DNA from: Paludibacteraceae bacterium
GTDB lineage: Bacteria; Bacteroidota; Bacteroidia; Bacteroidales; Paludibacteraceae
NCBI GenBank assembly: GCA_024401455.1
Contig: JAKSLA010000023.1
Location: forward strand, 1 to 44,768
Direction: 5' to 3'
DNA length: 44,768 bases
The notes beneath the pieces are model-generated. The model was not told the origin of the DNA. It did not search any database and was given only the letters and a program-made list of their open reading frames with translations. Shown here in pieces: positions 8,500-17,078 of this stretch (position 1 is its first letter; every line of letters starts with the position of its first letter). A program made the position numbers and the translations under genes.

Positions 8500-11136
8500 A
8501 TGGAAGAGAACAGAAATATCAATATAGAGAAAGCCAAAACACTTATAAACAAAGGGTTGATTCTTGCAAAACGGAATGCGATTGCGATATATCGTTTTTC
8601 CAAACCTATTTGTATTCATTTGTATAAAGTGGTAAAAAAACATTCAATCCTACTATTTAACAAATCCAAACATTATTGGACTAAGTTTGCAGAACTCTTT
8701 AAGTCGAAGTGGCAAGTGAAGGCCGCTATCTTGGCGGGGCCGCCGTTGTTGTTGCTGCTTTTCATCACCTTGTTTGTCTATGCTGTGGATGGCAACTGGT
8801 TCGGCTGGTTCGGAACATCCCCCAAGAGCGAAATGCTCGACAAGCCTATTCAGATTGAAGCTTCTGAGATTTATAGTGCCGACGGAGTTATGATTGGCAA
8901 GTATTTCACGGAAAATCGTAGTTCTGTGGAATTCAAGGAGATATCACCTCTTTTGATAGAGACGTTGATTCATACGGAGGACGAGCGATTCTATGAACAT
9001 TCGGGCATTGATTATATGGGAATGTTGGGTGCGTTCAAGGACGCTCTATTCGGCAATGCGCGTGGTGCAAGCACGATTACACAACAGTTGGTCAAGAATC
9101 TCTTTAAGATCAGGTCGGAATATATGGACGGTAAATTGTGTAAAGTATCTGGAGTAAAGACTATGATTATCAAGGTAAAAGAGTGTCTTGGTGCAAAGCG
9201 AATCGAGGAACGATATACCAAGGAGCAGATACTGAATATGTATTTGAACACGGTCTATTTCGGCAGCAATGCTTATGGCATCAAGGCGGCGGCCAAGACT
9301 TATTTCAACACTACGCCGGCCAAACTAACTTATGAGCAATCAGCATGTTTGGTTGGCATCTTGAAGGCAAACACCTATTATAACCCCAAGAAAAATCCGG
9401 AGAATAATCTTCGTCGGCGAAATGTGATTCTTCACACGATGCAAGATCACGGCGTGTTTACGAAGCAAGTTTGCGACTCGCTTTGTGAGATTCCGCTGAT
9501 GCTCAATTTCAAGCAGGAGTCCAATTTGAATGGTAAGGCGTTGTATTTCAGGGATGCCGTCTATAATGAATTGCAAGATTGGTGCGATGAGAACGGGGTG
9601 AACCTTTACCAAGATGGTTTGAAGATATATACAACGATTGATTCGCGTATGCAAGAGTATGCCGAGGCTGCAGTTTCGCGTCAAATGGCTGAATTACAGA
9701 AAAAATTCGAGCGTGGATGGGGAAAGAATAACCCTTGGCGCGACCGTTCCAACAAGGAATTGAAAACTTTCATTGACGACCGTGCCGTGCAAACGGATGC
9801 CTACAAATCGCTTTCGCTGCGTTTCAAAGGGAACAAGGATTCTGTTATGCACTATATGGCCAAACCACACAAAATGAAGGTGTTTGACTATAAGAGAGGG
9901 GTAAAAGATACGATAATGAGCAGCATTGACTCCTTGAAATATACGCTTCGTTTCCTACATTGCGGATTTTTAGCGATGGAACCTCAGACGGGTTATGTCA
10001 AAGCATGGGTGGGCGATGTGGATTACAGTTATTGGCAATACGACAAAGTGACGTCAAAAAGGCAACCTGGATCGACTTTCAAACTGTTTGTCTATACGGA
10101 GGCTATTCGTCGTGGAGGGTGTCCGTGTGATGTCCGTGTAGATTCGGCGGTGAATTGGAGTTTTCGCGAGAACGGAGCAATGACGCTCTGGCAACCCAAA
10201 AATGCCAACGGAGAGTTCTCGGACGAAGAGATGAACTTAAAGACAGCCTTTGCTCGTTCCATCAATAGTGTTGCTGTGCAGTTGACGCGAGAAATCGGAG
10301 CTCAAAACATTGTCGATTTGGCTCATAAGATGGGTATTGAAACAGACATTAAACCGAATCCGTCCGTCTGCTTGGGATCGGAAGATGTCTCTTTATTGGA
10401 GATGATTACCGCCTATTCCGTTATTGCCGACGAAGGTCGGAAGCATACGCCTATATTGGTGACGCGCATAGATGACAGAAAAGGCAAAACGATATACAAA
10501 TCCAAGGTAACGTCGGAGAAAGTGCTTGATTATGAGACGGCCTTCTTAATGCGTGAAATGCTACGCGAAGGGTTGGTGGACGAAAAGGGAACTTCTCAGG
10601 GATTGCACAACTACAATATTTTCCAAAATACGGACTTTGGTGGAAAAACAGGATCGACCTCCAACTATTCAGATGCTTGGTACATAGGCATTTCGCCTAA
10701 TTTGGTGGCTGGTGCATGGGTAGGCGGCGAATATCGTTGTATTCACTTCCGTAATGGAGCAGAAGGACAAGGAGGACGAGCAGCCCTTCCTATTTTTGGT
10801 TTTTTTTTGGAAAAGACGATGACTGACAAGCAATTGAAGGGGTATCGAGGACGTTTTGGCGAACCAAAAGAGGCGATAAGCAAAACATATCTCTGCGAAA
10901 AGATTGTACCTAAAGATGAACGTGGGGTACGAGGATTCTGGAAACGCCTTTTCGGCCGAAAGGACGATGTAGAGATCGATGAGAATGGTGATACTATCGT
11001 CTCTGAACGAGAAATCCGTCGTCGCGAGAAGAAGGCAGAAAAAGAGGCGAAGAAAGCAAAAAAAGCACAAGAGAAAGCCGAAAAGGCAGAGCGAGAGAAA
11101 GGAAAGAAAAAGTGGTGGAAACGAAACCGCGAATAG
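8500..11136 (+). CDS. Class A penicillin-binding protein 1A (transglycosylase/transpeptidase)
   Basis: This bifunctional enzyme polymerises lipid II glycan strands and cross-links their peptides outside the inner membrane. The 878-residue chain has a basic cytoplasmic N-terminus of about 72 residues and one transmembrane helix (about 73-95). The GT51 transglycosylase domain carries HTEDERFYEH (158-167; likely catalytic Glu160), ASTITQQLVKN (190-200) and MYLNTVYFG. The transpeptidase domain carries SxxK in GSTFK (Ser525, Lys528), SxN at 587-589 (SIN) and KTG at 716-718. The last ~50 residues are a lysine/glutamate-rich tail ending in a basic patch. The cytoplasmic N-terminus is longer than in E. 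coli PBP1A. It is a single gene convergent with sbcC and separated from it by a shared terminator. Confidence 0.96.
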   Translation: MEENRNINIEKAKTLINKGLILAKRNAIAIYRFSKPICIHLYKVVKKHSILLFNKSKHYWTKFAELFKSKWQVKAAILAGPPLLLLLFITLFVYAVDGNWFGWFGTSPKSEMLDKPIQIEASEIYSADGVMIGKYFTENRSSVEFKEISPLLIETLIHTEDERFYEHSGIDYMGMLGAFKDALFGNARGASTITQQLVKNLFKIRSEYMDGKLCKVSGVKTMIIKVKECLGAKRIEERYTKEQILNMYLNTVYFGSNAYGIKAAAKTYFNTTPAKLTYEQSACLVGILKANTYYNPKKNPENNLRRRNVILHTMQDHGVFTKQVCDSLCEIPLMLNFKQESNLNGKALYFRDAVYNELQDWCDENGVNLYQDGLKIYTTIDSRMQEYAEAAVSRQMAELQKKFERGWGKNNPWRDRSNKELKTFIDDRAVQTDAYKSLSLRFKGNKDSVMHYMAKPHKMKVFDYKRGVKDTIMSSIDSLKYTLRFLHCGFLAMEPQTGYVKAWVGDVDYSYWQYDKVTSKRQPGSTFKLFVYTEAIRRGGCPCDVRVDSAVNWSFRENGAMTLWQPKNANGEFSDEEMNLKTAFARSINSVAVQLTREIGAQNIVDLAHKMGIETDIKPNPSVCLGSEDVSLLEMITAYSVIADEGRKHTPILVTRIDDRKGKTIYKSKVTSEKVLDYETAFLMREMLREGLVDEKGTSQGLHNYNIFQNTDFGGKTGSTSNYSDAWYIGISPNLVAGAWVGGEYRCIHFRNGAEGQGGRAALPIFGFFLEKTMTDKQLKGYRGRFGEPKEAISKTYLCEKIVPKDERGVRGFWKRLFGRKDDVEIDENGDTIVSEREIRRREKKAEKEAKKAKKAQEKAEKAEREKGKKKWWKRNRE

Positions 11137-11178
11137 GCATATTGGTTCTTGATATACTCAAGTTTCTTGCATAAACCC

Positions 11179-11215
11179 AAATCCCGCCCAAAACAGTGTT
11201 TTGAACGGGATTTTT
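11179..11215. terminator. Bidirectional terminator between PBP1A and sbcC
   Basis: A strong hairpin: AAATCCCG (11179-11186) pairs with CGGGATTT (11206-11213), and CAAAAC (11189-11194) pairs with GTTTTG (11198-11203), separated by a small 2x2 internal loop and closed by a 3-nt loop. T-runs on the plus side and A-runs on the other fit use in both directions between convergent genes. Confidence 0.85.
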
Positions 11216-11271
11216 GGTAAGAGGAGTATCAAAAGCGGCTTTGCTGGGCCACTGAAATATTCTTACGGGAA

Positions 11272-14200
11272 TCAGTTCTTGATAGAGACGGAACTTCTAC
11301 CCTCGCCTTTTTTGTGAATTTGGATTTGTACAGGGATTCGTTCCTCCAATTCTGAGCGGTGAGAGATGATGCCGACACGTCGTTCACATTGTCCTTCAAT
11401 GGTTTGCAATCGTTCCAATGTACTCATAACGGAGTCAAGGCTATTTTCGTCAAGTGTGCCAAAGCCTTCGTCGATGAAAAGAATATTGATGTTCTTTTTT
11501 TGTTGTGCAAGCGACGATAGAGCAAGAGACAGTGCCAACGAAATCATAAAACGCTCACCGCCAGAGAGAATCGTCACACTTCGGACTTGTCCTTTATTGT
11601 ACAAATCGTGAACGAGGATAGCGAGTTGAGAGTTATCATCACTGCAAGTTAGTTTATAGCGATCTGTTATTTGACTGAGGAATATATTGGCATTTTGCAG
11701 CAACGGATACATAATATACGTCTGTACGCGTGTACGGAAACGTTCTCCACCGAAATAATCATTCACTATATTCCATAAATTGAATTTATTCGTTGCCGCT
11801 TCCAATGCGAGTTGAGCATCTTTCACTTTTTGCGTATTCTCCTCATTGTTTTTTAGTCGTTCATCTATGCCAGCCAACTGTCCCACAATCTCTTCCTTCT
11901 TCATTTCCAACGTATTCTTTTGGTTAACAAGTTGTTGCTTCTCTGGCATTTGTCCGAGGTCGCTGATGTTTAGTTGGGCCTTAGCGTTTTCAATCTCATT
12001 TTGAGCTTTTTGAAAAACACGTTGGTTCGCTTCGTTATCGCATTGTATCTCGGTTATGTGTTGCTTGTACGCATTCAACTCCTTCTCTCTTGACAACAAG
12101 GCTAACAAATGGCTTTCGTCTTTACCTGCTTCCGCATAGTAGTTGGATAGTGTAATTTCGCAGTCTTCGATTGTTTTTTGGAGAGAAGATGCTGTGGCTG
12201 TATTTTTGTTAATATTGTCTTGGAGTTCCATCCAAGCCCTCTTTATATCGCCCGCAAACAACTTAGATTCGTTGCTATCTAAGTGCCAAATCTCCCCTAA
12301 TTTAACGATATTCTCTTTTGACAAGTTAATGTCTGAAAGAAGGTTACTCATGTCGTTGAGTTCCTTTGTTGCATGAGCGAGTAAGTCTTTATTTTCCATA
12401 TACTCTTTTGCTTTTTGCAAAAGGTCATTTTGGGTGCGGACTATGCTTGTTTGCCAATCAGGGTATGACGCTTGCAGTCGTTCATTGAGTGCCTGTACCA
12501 AAACATCTTTCTTTTGTTTAAGATCCGCGCTCCTTTGGGTCAACTCATTTATAGAATTCTTGTTGTTTTCCAAATCGTTGTTGGCATTGATCATATTCCT
12601 TTCTGCCGCAGATTTAGCCGACTCCAATTGTTTTTTCTCCGCCGACAGCGCATTCATTTTAGACAAAAGGTCTTCTGCTTGTTTCTGTTTGTTCACCAAA
12701 TTTTGGAGTTCGCTTTCTACCCTTTTTAGCGTTTGTGCTATTTGATTGGCCAAAGGTTCATCAGTATTCCATTGGTAGGCTTGTACTTTTACTGCAAGTT
12801 CCTCTTTTTCTTTTTCGAGGTCCTTTTGTATTTTCTCCAATGTCCTTCGTTGACTTTGCAATTCGCCTTCTTGGGTAAGATAAACAGTGTTTGTCTCTTT
12901 GTAGGCTGCTTCTGCTTCAGACAGATAACGTTCGGCCTCCTCTTTTTCGCTATTGATAGGTGTGAGGAGAATGTTGAAGTCTTGTCTCAACTTCTCAACG
13001 TCTAACGCTTGACCACAGACGGGGCAAGTGTCTGCATGGTCATTGATGAGTTGCATTCGGAGGTTCTTTATGTTTTCGTCCAAACTTTTACTCATCAAAT
13101 CATAACGGTTTCTTGCTTTTTCAGCCTCCGTTTTCTTGGTATTGTAGAGTTGTTGCTTTTGTTCTAATTCTTGTTTATTCTCTTTCTGCTTCTCCTCCTT
13201 TTGGGTAATCTCAGACCGAAGTTTGTTGGCTCTTTCTCTTTGTTGAGAAAGTGAACTTTCTTTCGTGCCCAGCGCTGTTAATTCAGTCTTTTTCTCATTG
13301 TAGTTGCTAATCTCTTGATTGATTTTCTCTGGGTTTAGAGCCATACGTTGAGAGGAAATGTCGTTGATTTCCTTTTCTTTATTTTTCAATGCGACGGAGG
13401 CACCGTTGTGTACAGACACGCACTCTTCGCACCTCTTTTCGAGCAAAGGTGTTTTGTCTGTTCCCTCTTTCAACCTATTATAGTTGTCGGCAACCTCTTC
13501 TGCTATGGATAGAAAACTATTGAGTTGTTGTTCAATAACTTTCGCGTCGTTGTATAGTGCTTCCTTCTCTTGGTTTTGCTCTAACCAAAGAGTCTGTTTT
13601 TCGACCTCGGCAGTTTTATTGGCGAGGTGTTTTTTGCGCTCATTGAGATCGGCGCACAACGTAAGAAATGTTTCCTTTTGAGTAGCCTCTTTTTTTAAGC
13701 AATTGTCCAATTCTGCTTTGCTCCTATTCCTATCGGATAGACGTTGACGTTCTGTCGTTGTCTTTTCCCAGTCAGCGATAAATGTTACCTTCTCTTTATA
13801 TTCATCGCTATCCATTATTTCTTTGTTTTTGAGCAAAGCATCGGAAGCGTTTTTAAGTTCGCTGTTGTTTTTTTCTATGGACTCGACCAACTTTATCCGA
13901 AATTCGTTAGCGCTCCTTTCTTTTTCGACTTCATCTTTCTTCTGGACAAGTTCGGCTTGGCTTTGAGTGAGTTTATCCACCTCCTCTTGAGGCAATACAT
14001 AGATGTTTCTAGTGGCTAAGTTGTCTTCTTCGCTCTCCTTTTGGAGTTTTGCTTTTCTATAAATGTTTGTAATAGCATTTCCATACTTAGTAAAGATTTC
14101 AGTCTGAGTGAGTTTCTCCAATACTCTCTCCCGTTCCTTTTTATCTCCGACGAGGAAGGTGGCGAAATCTCCCTGGGCAAGCATGGCCATACGGCTGAAT

Positions 14201-14688
14201 TGTTCAAAAGTGATGCCGACGGCATTGAGGATAGTCTCTCCGGCTTCCGAACCACTTTTTTCTTGGCCATCTACTCTTACATACCATTTCTCTTTTGAAT
14301 ACGTATTATTTTTAGATATTCCAAGAGTCAATTTAGCCGTATATTCTTTTCCGTCATTTCCTTCAAACAATACCTCACTATAACATTCATCGTTGTGAGA
14401 GATTCCCAATCGAGTATATTGAGAGATGCTATTGATGGAGACCGATTGATTGTTGACGGCATAAGCGTTTTTTTGTGGGTTGGCAACACCAGAAAGGCGA
14501 GGCGTCGTCTTATAAAGAGCTAAAGAAATGGCGTCAAGAAGGATTGATTTCCCCGTTCCCGTATCACCAGAAATAAGGAAAATAGATGCCCCTTGGCCTG
14601 TATTGTTATCCACAAGGTCGTTTTCGAAATCAATGTCTGCCTTCTCAATAGAAGCAATATTTCTTATATGTAATTCCTTTATTTTCAT
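11272..14688 (-). CDS. sbcC: SbcC, SMC-like ATPase subunit of the SbcCD nuclease
   Basis: SbcC is the Rad50 homologue. With SbcD it cuts hairpins and protein-blocked DNA ends during replication and repair. The 1138-residue protein has Walker A in GDTGTGKS (41-48) and the Q-loop region GITFEQFSRMAMLAQGDFA. Long heptad coiled coils fill about 200-530 and 570-960. A zinc hook CPVC is at 555-558, almost exactly mid-chain as expected for Rad50-type dimerisation. The C-terminus carries the ABC signature LSGGERF and Walker B ILFIDEGFGTLD. Length is normal for the family. The start codon overlaps the sbcD stop by 4 bp (ATGA), so translation is probably coupled. Confidence 0.95.
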   Translation of the reverse strand: MKIKELHIRNIASIEKADIDFENDLVDNNTGQGASIFLISGDTGTGKSILLDAISLALYKTTPRLSGVANPQKNAYAVNNQSVSINSISQYTRLGISHNDECYSEVLFEGNDGKEYTAKLTLGISKNNTYSKEKWYVRVDGQEKSGSEAGETILNAVGITFEQFSRMAMLAQGDFATFLVGDKKERERVLEKLTQTEIFTKYGNAITNIYRKAKLQKESEEDNLATRNIYVLPQEEVDKLTQSQAELVQKKDEVEKERSANEFRIKLVESIEKNNSELKNASDALLKNKEIMDSDEYKEKVTFIADWEKTTTERQRLSDRNRSKAELDNCLKKEATQKETFLTLCADLNERKKHLANKTAEVEKQTLWLEQNQEKEALYNDAKVIEQQLNSFLSIAEEVADNYNRLKEGTDKTPLLEKRCEECVSVHNGASVALKNKEKEINDISSQRMALNPEKINQEISNYNEKKTELTALGTKESSLSQQRERANKLRSEITQKEEKQKENKQELEQKQQLYNTKKTEAEKARNRYDLMSKSLDENIKNLRMQLINDHADTCPVCGQALDVEKLRQDFNILLTPINSEKEEAERYLSEAEAAYKETNTVYLTQEGELQSQRRTLEKIQKDLEKEKEELAVKVQAYQWNTDEPLANQIAQTLKRVESELQNLVNKQKQAEDLLSKMNALSAEKKQLESAKSAAERNMINANNDLENNKNSINELTQRSADLKQKKDVLVQALNERLQASYPDWQTSIVRTQNDLLQKAKEYMENKDLLAHATKELNDMSNLLSDINLSKENIVKLGEIWHLDSNESKLFAGDIKRAWMELQDNINKNTATASSLQKTIEDCEITLSNYYAEAGKDESHLLALLSREKELNAYKQHITEIQCDNEANQRVFQKAQNEIENAKAQLNISDLGQMPEKQQLVNQKNTLEMKKEEIVGQLAGIDERLKNNEENTQKVKDAQLALEAATNKFNLWNIVNDYFGGERFRTRVQTYIMYPLLQNANIFLSQITDRYKLTCSDDNSQLAILVHDLYNKGQVRSVTILSGGERFMISLALSLALSSLAQQKKNINILFIDEGFGTLDENSLDSVMSTLERLQTIEGQCERRVGIISHRSELEERIPVQIQIHKKGEGRSSVSIKN

Positions 14689-15953
14689 TTGGTTTGAGTT
14701 TTTTTCTTAGTTGTTGTTGATTTTTCTGTCTCGTTTTCTTCAAGAAGGGTCATCTCCTTTTTTATCTCTTCGAAAATATCTTCGATCGAATATTTTTGGA
14801 GTTGGGGATACTTATCCATCGTCTTCTTCACGAAATCAATGGGATTCTCCATTTGTTGAAGTTCTGCCAGTTCGAAAGTGGATTTATTTTCACTATTATT
14901 GTTGTTTTCTTGTTTCCCAGTCCAGATGATTTTAGGATTGTATCGGACGTACTTATATTCCTCTATAATGTTATACACTTTCTGCATGAAATTGGGCGTA
15001 ATATCAGCATTGTAGGCAATACGAAGGCGAATATAGCCCTTATCATGGCTTGCAACGAAATCTTTGACGCCAACCAGCGCCTCCGCTTCCGATTGAAAGG
15101 AAGTTCCATCCAATGGCAGTGTGTAGAAATGTATCAGTTCGTCTATGCGTAATTCACGAACTTTCACGTCACCGCCTCTTTGAGTTGCCTCTACAATGCT
15201 GACGGTATGAGGATAGTTTTCGTCGCAACTGACATGAAGTGCGCTTCCCGAATATCGTATTACGCCAGAAGGATAGAGAACATCTTTCTCTAATTTATTT
15301 TGAGGATGATTGATTGTTTGCGGCTTATGTATATGGCCTAAAGCCAGATAGTCATATCCCGTACCCAATGTGCCAATCTCTTGCGTTTTTAAATTACCTA
15401 TTTCATGACCTTCCGCATCAAGTCCGGTTACGGCCAAATGTGCCATCATAAAGACCGGTTTGTTGGATGTGTTTCGATCCGCCACATAGTCAAGAATGGA
15501 TTGGACCAGTTCTTGTTTCTCTCCTATCATATAAGGCAAAGCAATGATAAAACCACATTCAAGCGTTATGATGTAGTCGTCTTGCCAATTCAGTTTCGAA
15601 CCGGCGATTTCTTGAGTAGGGGCCGTACTGATTAGGTGGGTATTGGCCAATTTCCATAGTTTTTGTTCTGCCTCAATGCGAGATACTGAGTCATGGTTAC
15701 CAGCCGCGAGAACAATCGTCATATTGGGGCATTTTTTGTGGATGTTCAAAAAATAATCCACAAAAGCCTTTTGGGTAGCCGAAGATGGCTGTTTAATATC
15801 GAAAATATCACCACTAACAAGTAGCGCATCTGGTTTTTCGTCAACGCACCATTTCTCCAATTGCTTGAAGAAGTGATCATGCTCTTCCTGACGATTATAT
15901 GCTTGGTATATAATCTGTCCTATGTGTAAATCTGCCGTGTGTAATATCTTCAT
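14685..15953 (-). CDS. sbcD: SbcD, nuclease subunit of SbcCD
   Basis: SbcD is the Mre11-like metallophosphatase that supplies the nuclease activity. The 422-residue protein opens with MKILHTADLHIGQ, the first metal-binding motif (DxH). SGDIFD, GNHDS (about residues 106-110) and GHIH follow, together forming the two-metal site. A C-terminal capping region ends in a hydrophilic, lysine/threonine-rich tail. It is the promoter-proximal gene of the operon with sbcC. Upstream lies a 410-bp gap with two possible promoters. The trailing basic tail is longer than in E. coli SbcD but looks like an ordinary disordered extension. Confidence 0.95.
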   Translation of the reverse strand: MKILHTADLHIGQIIYQAYNRQEEHDHFFKQLEKWCVDEKPDALLVSGDIFDIKQPSSATQKAFVDYFLNIHKKCPNMTIVLAAGNHDSVSRIEAEQKLWKLANTHLISTAPTQEIAGSKLNWQDDYIITLECGFIIALPYMIGEKQELVQSILDYVADRNTSNKPVFMMAHLAVTGLDAEGHEIGNLKTQEIGTLGTGYDYLALGHIHKPQTINHPQNKLEKDVLYPSGVIRYSGSALHVSCDENYPHTVSIVEATQRGGDVKVRELRIDELIHFYTLPLDGTSFQSEAEALVGVKDFVASHDKGYIRLRIAYNADITPNFMQKVYNIIEEYKYVRYNPKIIWTGKQENNNNSENKSTFELAELQQMENPIDFVKKTMDKYPQLQKYSIEDIFEEIKKEMTLLEENETEKSTTTKKKTQTK

Positions 15954-16363
15954 ATTGTCTGTTTTTTAATTAAAATGATCAAAGGACTTCTTCTATTTCC
16001 CCTATTTTTTAAATTTCACATTGGAAAACCCCTATAGAATGCTAATAGCTTTCCTCTTATCTTTGTTTTGCATATTGCAAAGATAAAGAACAAGGTGTGC
16101 CAAATCCCGACATAGTCGGAATAAAAATTTATGTTTTTTATGTCAATGTTTGGATTTTTGTAGAAATTCAAACAAATAGACTTATTTCATTGCAAATATA
16201 AGGCTTTTTTTTAGTTGTTGTTGGCTACATTTTTCATTTTTCAACGCACTTCACATTTTTTTTAGAATAGTCTATCTGCTGACAAATTATTTGAAATCAC
16301 GGCAAAGCAATACTTAAACATACTCACAGGCAAATGGATTATGCCGTGAGTATGTTTCTTATT
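15954..16363 (-). promoter_or_regulatory. 410-bp upstream region of sbcDC with two possible promoters
   Basis: No gene is visible. Two minus-strand -7 matches occur: TATATTTG (16200-16193) and TATCTTTG (16085-16078). The second forms one arm of an inverted repeat with TTATCTTTG at 16057-16065. A short hairpin (CCGAC, 3-nt loop, GTCGG) lies near 16107-16119. The 3' end of the region holds the terminator of the 16364 gene. Confidence 0.45.
16316..16357 (-). terminator. Hairpin terminator after the split-barrel lipoprotein
   Basis: A perfect 12-bp inverted repeat (AAACATACTCAC 16316-16327 and GTGAGTATGTTT 16346-16357) is extended inside by GGC/GCC (16329-16331 and 16343-16345). It begins 6 nt after the gene's stop. 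The T-tract after it on the minus strand is short, so termination strength is uncertain. Confidence 0.65.
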
Positions 16364-16912
16364 TTAGAAATTTACCGTGCGAACAGGTGCAGAAAACGAA
16401 CTGAAGTCGGCCTTCGCGTCTGTTAAGAAATAAACGGCTGTGTTATCGTCTTTTTCGTCATACATACTACGAAGATTAGGATATTCGTCGAGCATTGATT
16501 TTTTTGCTTCGATTCGGCTGTCCTCGACTAAAGAGGCAGAGACTCTCACCCACTCTTTGCCGTTGAAGGCGCAAATCTCCACTTTAGGGTTGGCTGCGAT
16601 CTGTTTTGCCACATTCTTCTTATGACCGGTTTGGATGTAGAGTTTACCCTCGAAAATATTGACTGTTCCGAAAGGTCTCACGCGTGGTTGGTCTCCCTCA
16701 ACTGTGGCGAGGTAATAAGTTTGGCACGCTTTTAAAAAATCATACACTTCTCTCATTTCTGCTGGTTTTTCTGATTTATAAGTAATTGGATCAATGGCAA
16801 CAACCGTCACCGATTCTTCTGTCTGAACTTCTGTTGGTACACTTTGTTCTACTTTCGAAGAGCAACTGCACAATGCCGCCAAAAGAAGGGCCGATGTGAA
16901 TACTTTTTTCAT
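16364..16912 (-). CDS. Lipoprotein with pyridoxamine-phosphate-oxidase-like FMN-binding split-barrel domain
   Basis: The 182-residue protein begins with a lipoprotein signal (MKKVFTSALLLAALC, lipobox LAAL|C with Cys15), so it should be lipid-anchored outside the cytoplasm. After an acidic linker, residues about 55-180 look like the PNPOx-like split barrel: YYLATVEGDQPRVRPFG, GKLYIQTGHKKNVAKQIAANPKVEI and a final YFLTDAKADFSSF segment. Cytoplasmic relatives bind FMN or other flavins and include pyridoxamine oxidases, stress protein 26-like proteins and heme oxygenase-like reductases. An envelope version is less common, and its electron donor is unknown. The fold call is good; the function is not known. 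Confidence 0.75.
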   Translation of the reverse strand: MKKVFTSALLLAALCSCSSKVEQSVPTEVQTEESVTVVAIDPITYKSEKPAEMREVYDFLKACQTYYLATVEGDQPRVRPFGTVNIFEGKLYIQTGHKKNVAKQIAANPKVEICAFNGKEWVRVSASLVEDSRIEAKKSMLDEYPNLRSMYDEKDDNTAVYFLTDAKADFSSFSAPVRTVNF

Positions 16913-17019
16913 GTTTATTTATTTGATTGATATTTAAATTGCCTATAACCAATTGCGTAAACTCTCTATTTTCTAATTTTAGTAGCATTTGAAAGTTACT
17001 TTGTAAATATACGAAAAAA

Positions 17020-17053
17020 AGCGTAATCCATAATTTTGATTATGAATTACGCT
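17020..17053 (-). terminator. Terminator of the calcium-type P-type ATPase gene
   Basis: The minus strand forms a long hairpin: GCGTAAT/ATTACGC (17021-17027 with 17046-17052) and CATAAT/ATTATG (17029-17034 with 17039-17044), one mismatch and a 4-nt loop. It is followed on minus by seven Ts. It starts 25 nt after the stop at 17079. Confidence 0.88.
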
Positions 17054-17078
17054 TTTGCTATAATAGAAGCCCCGTCGA

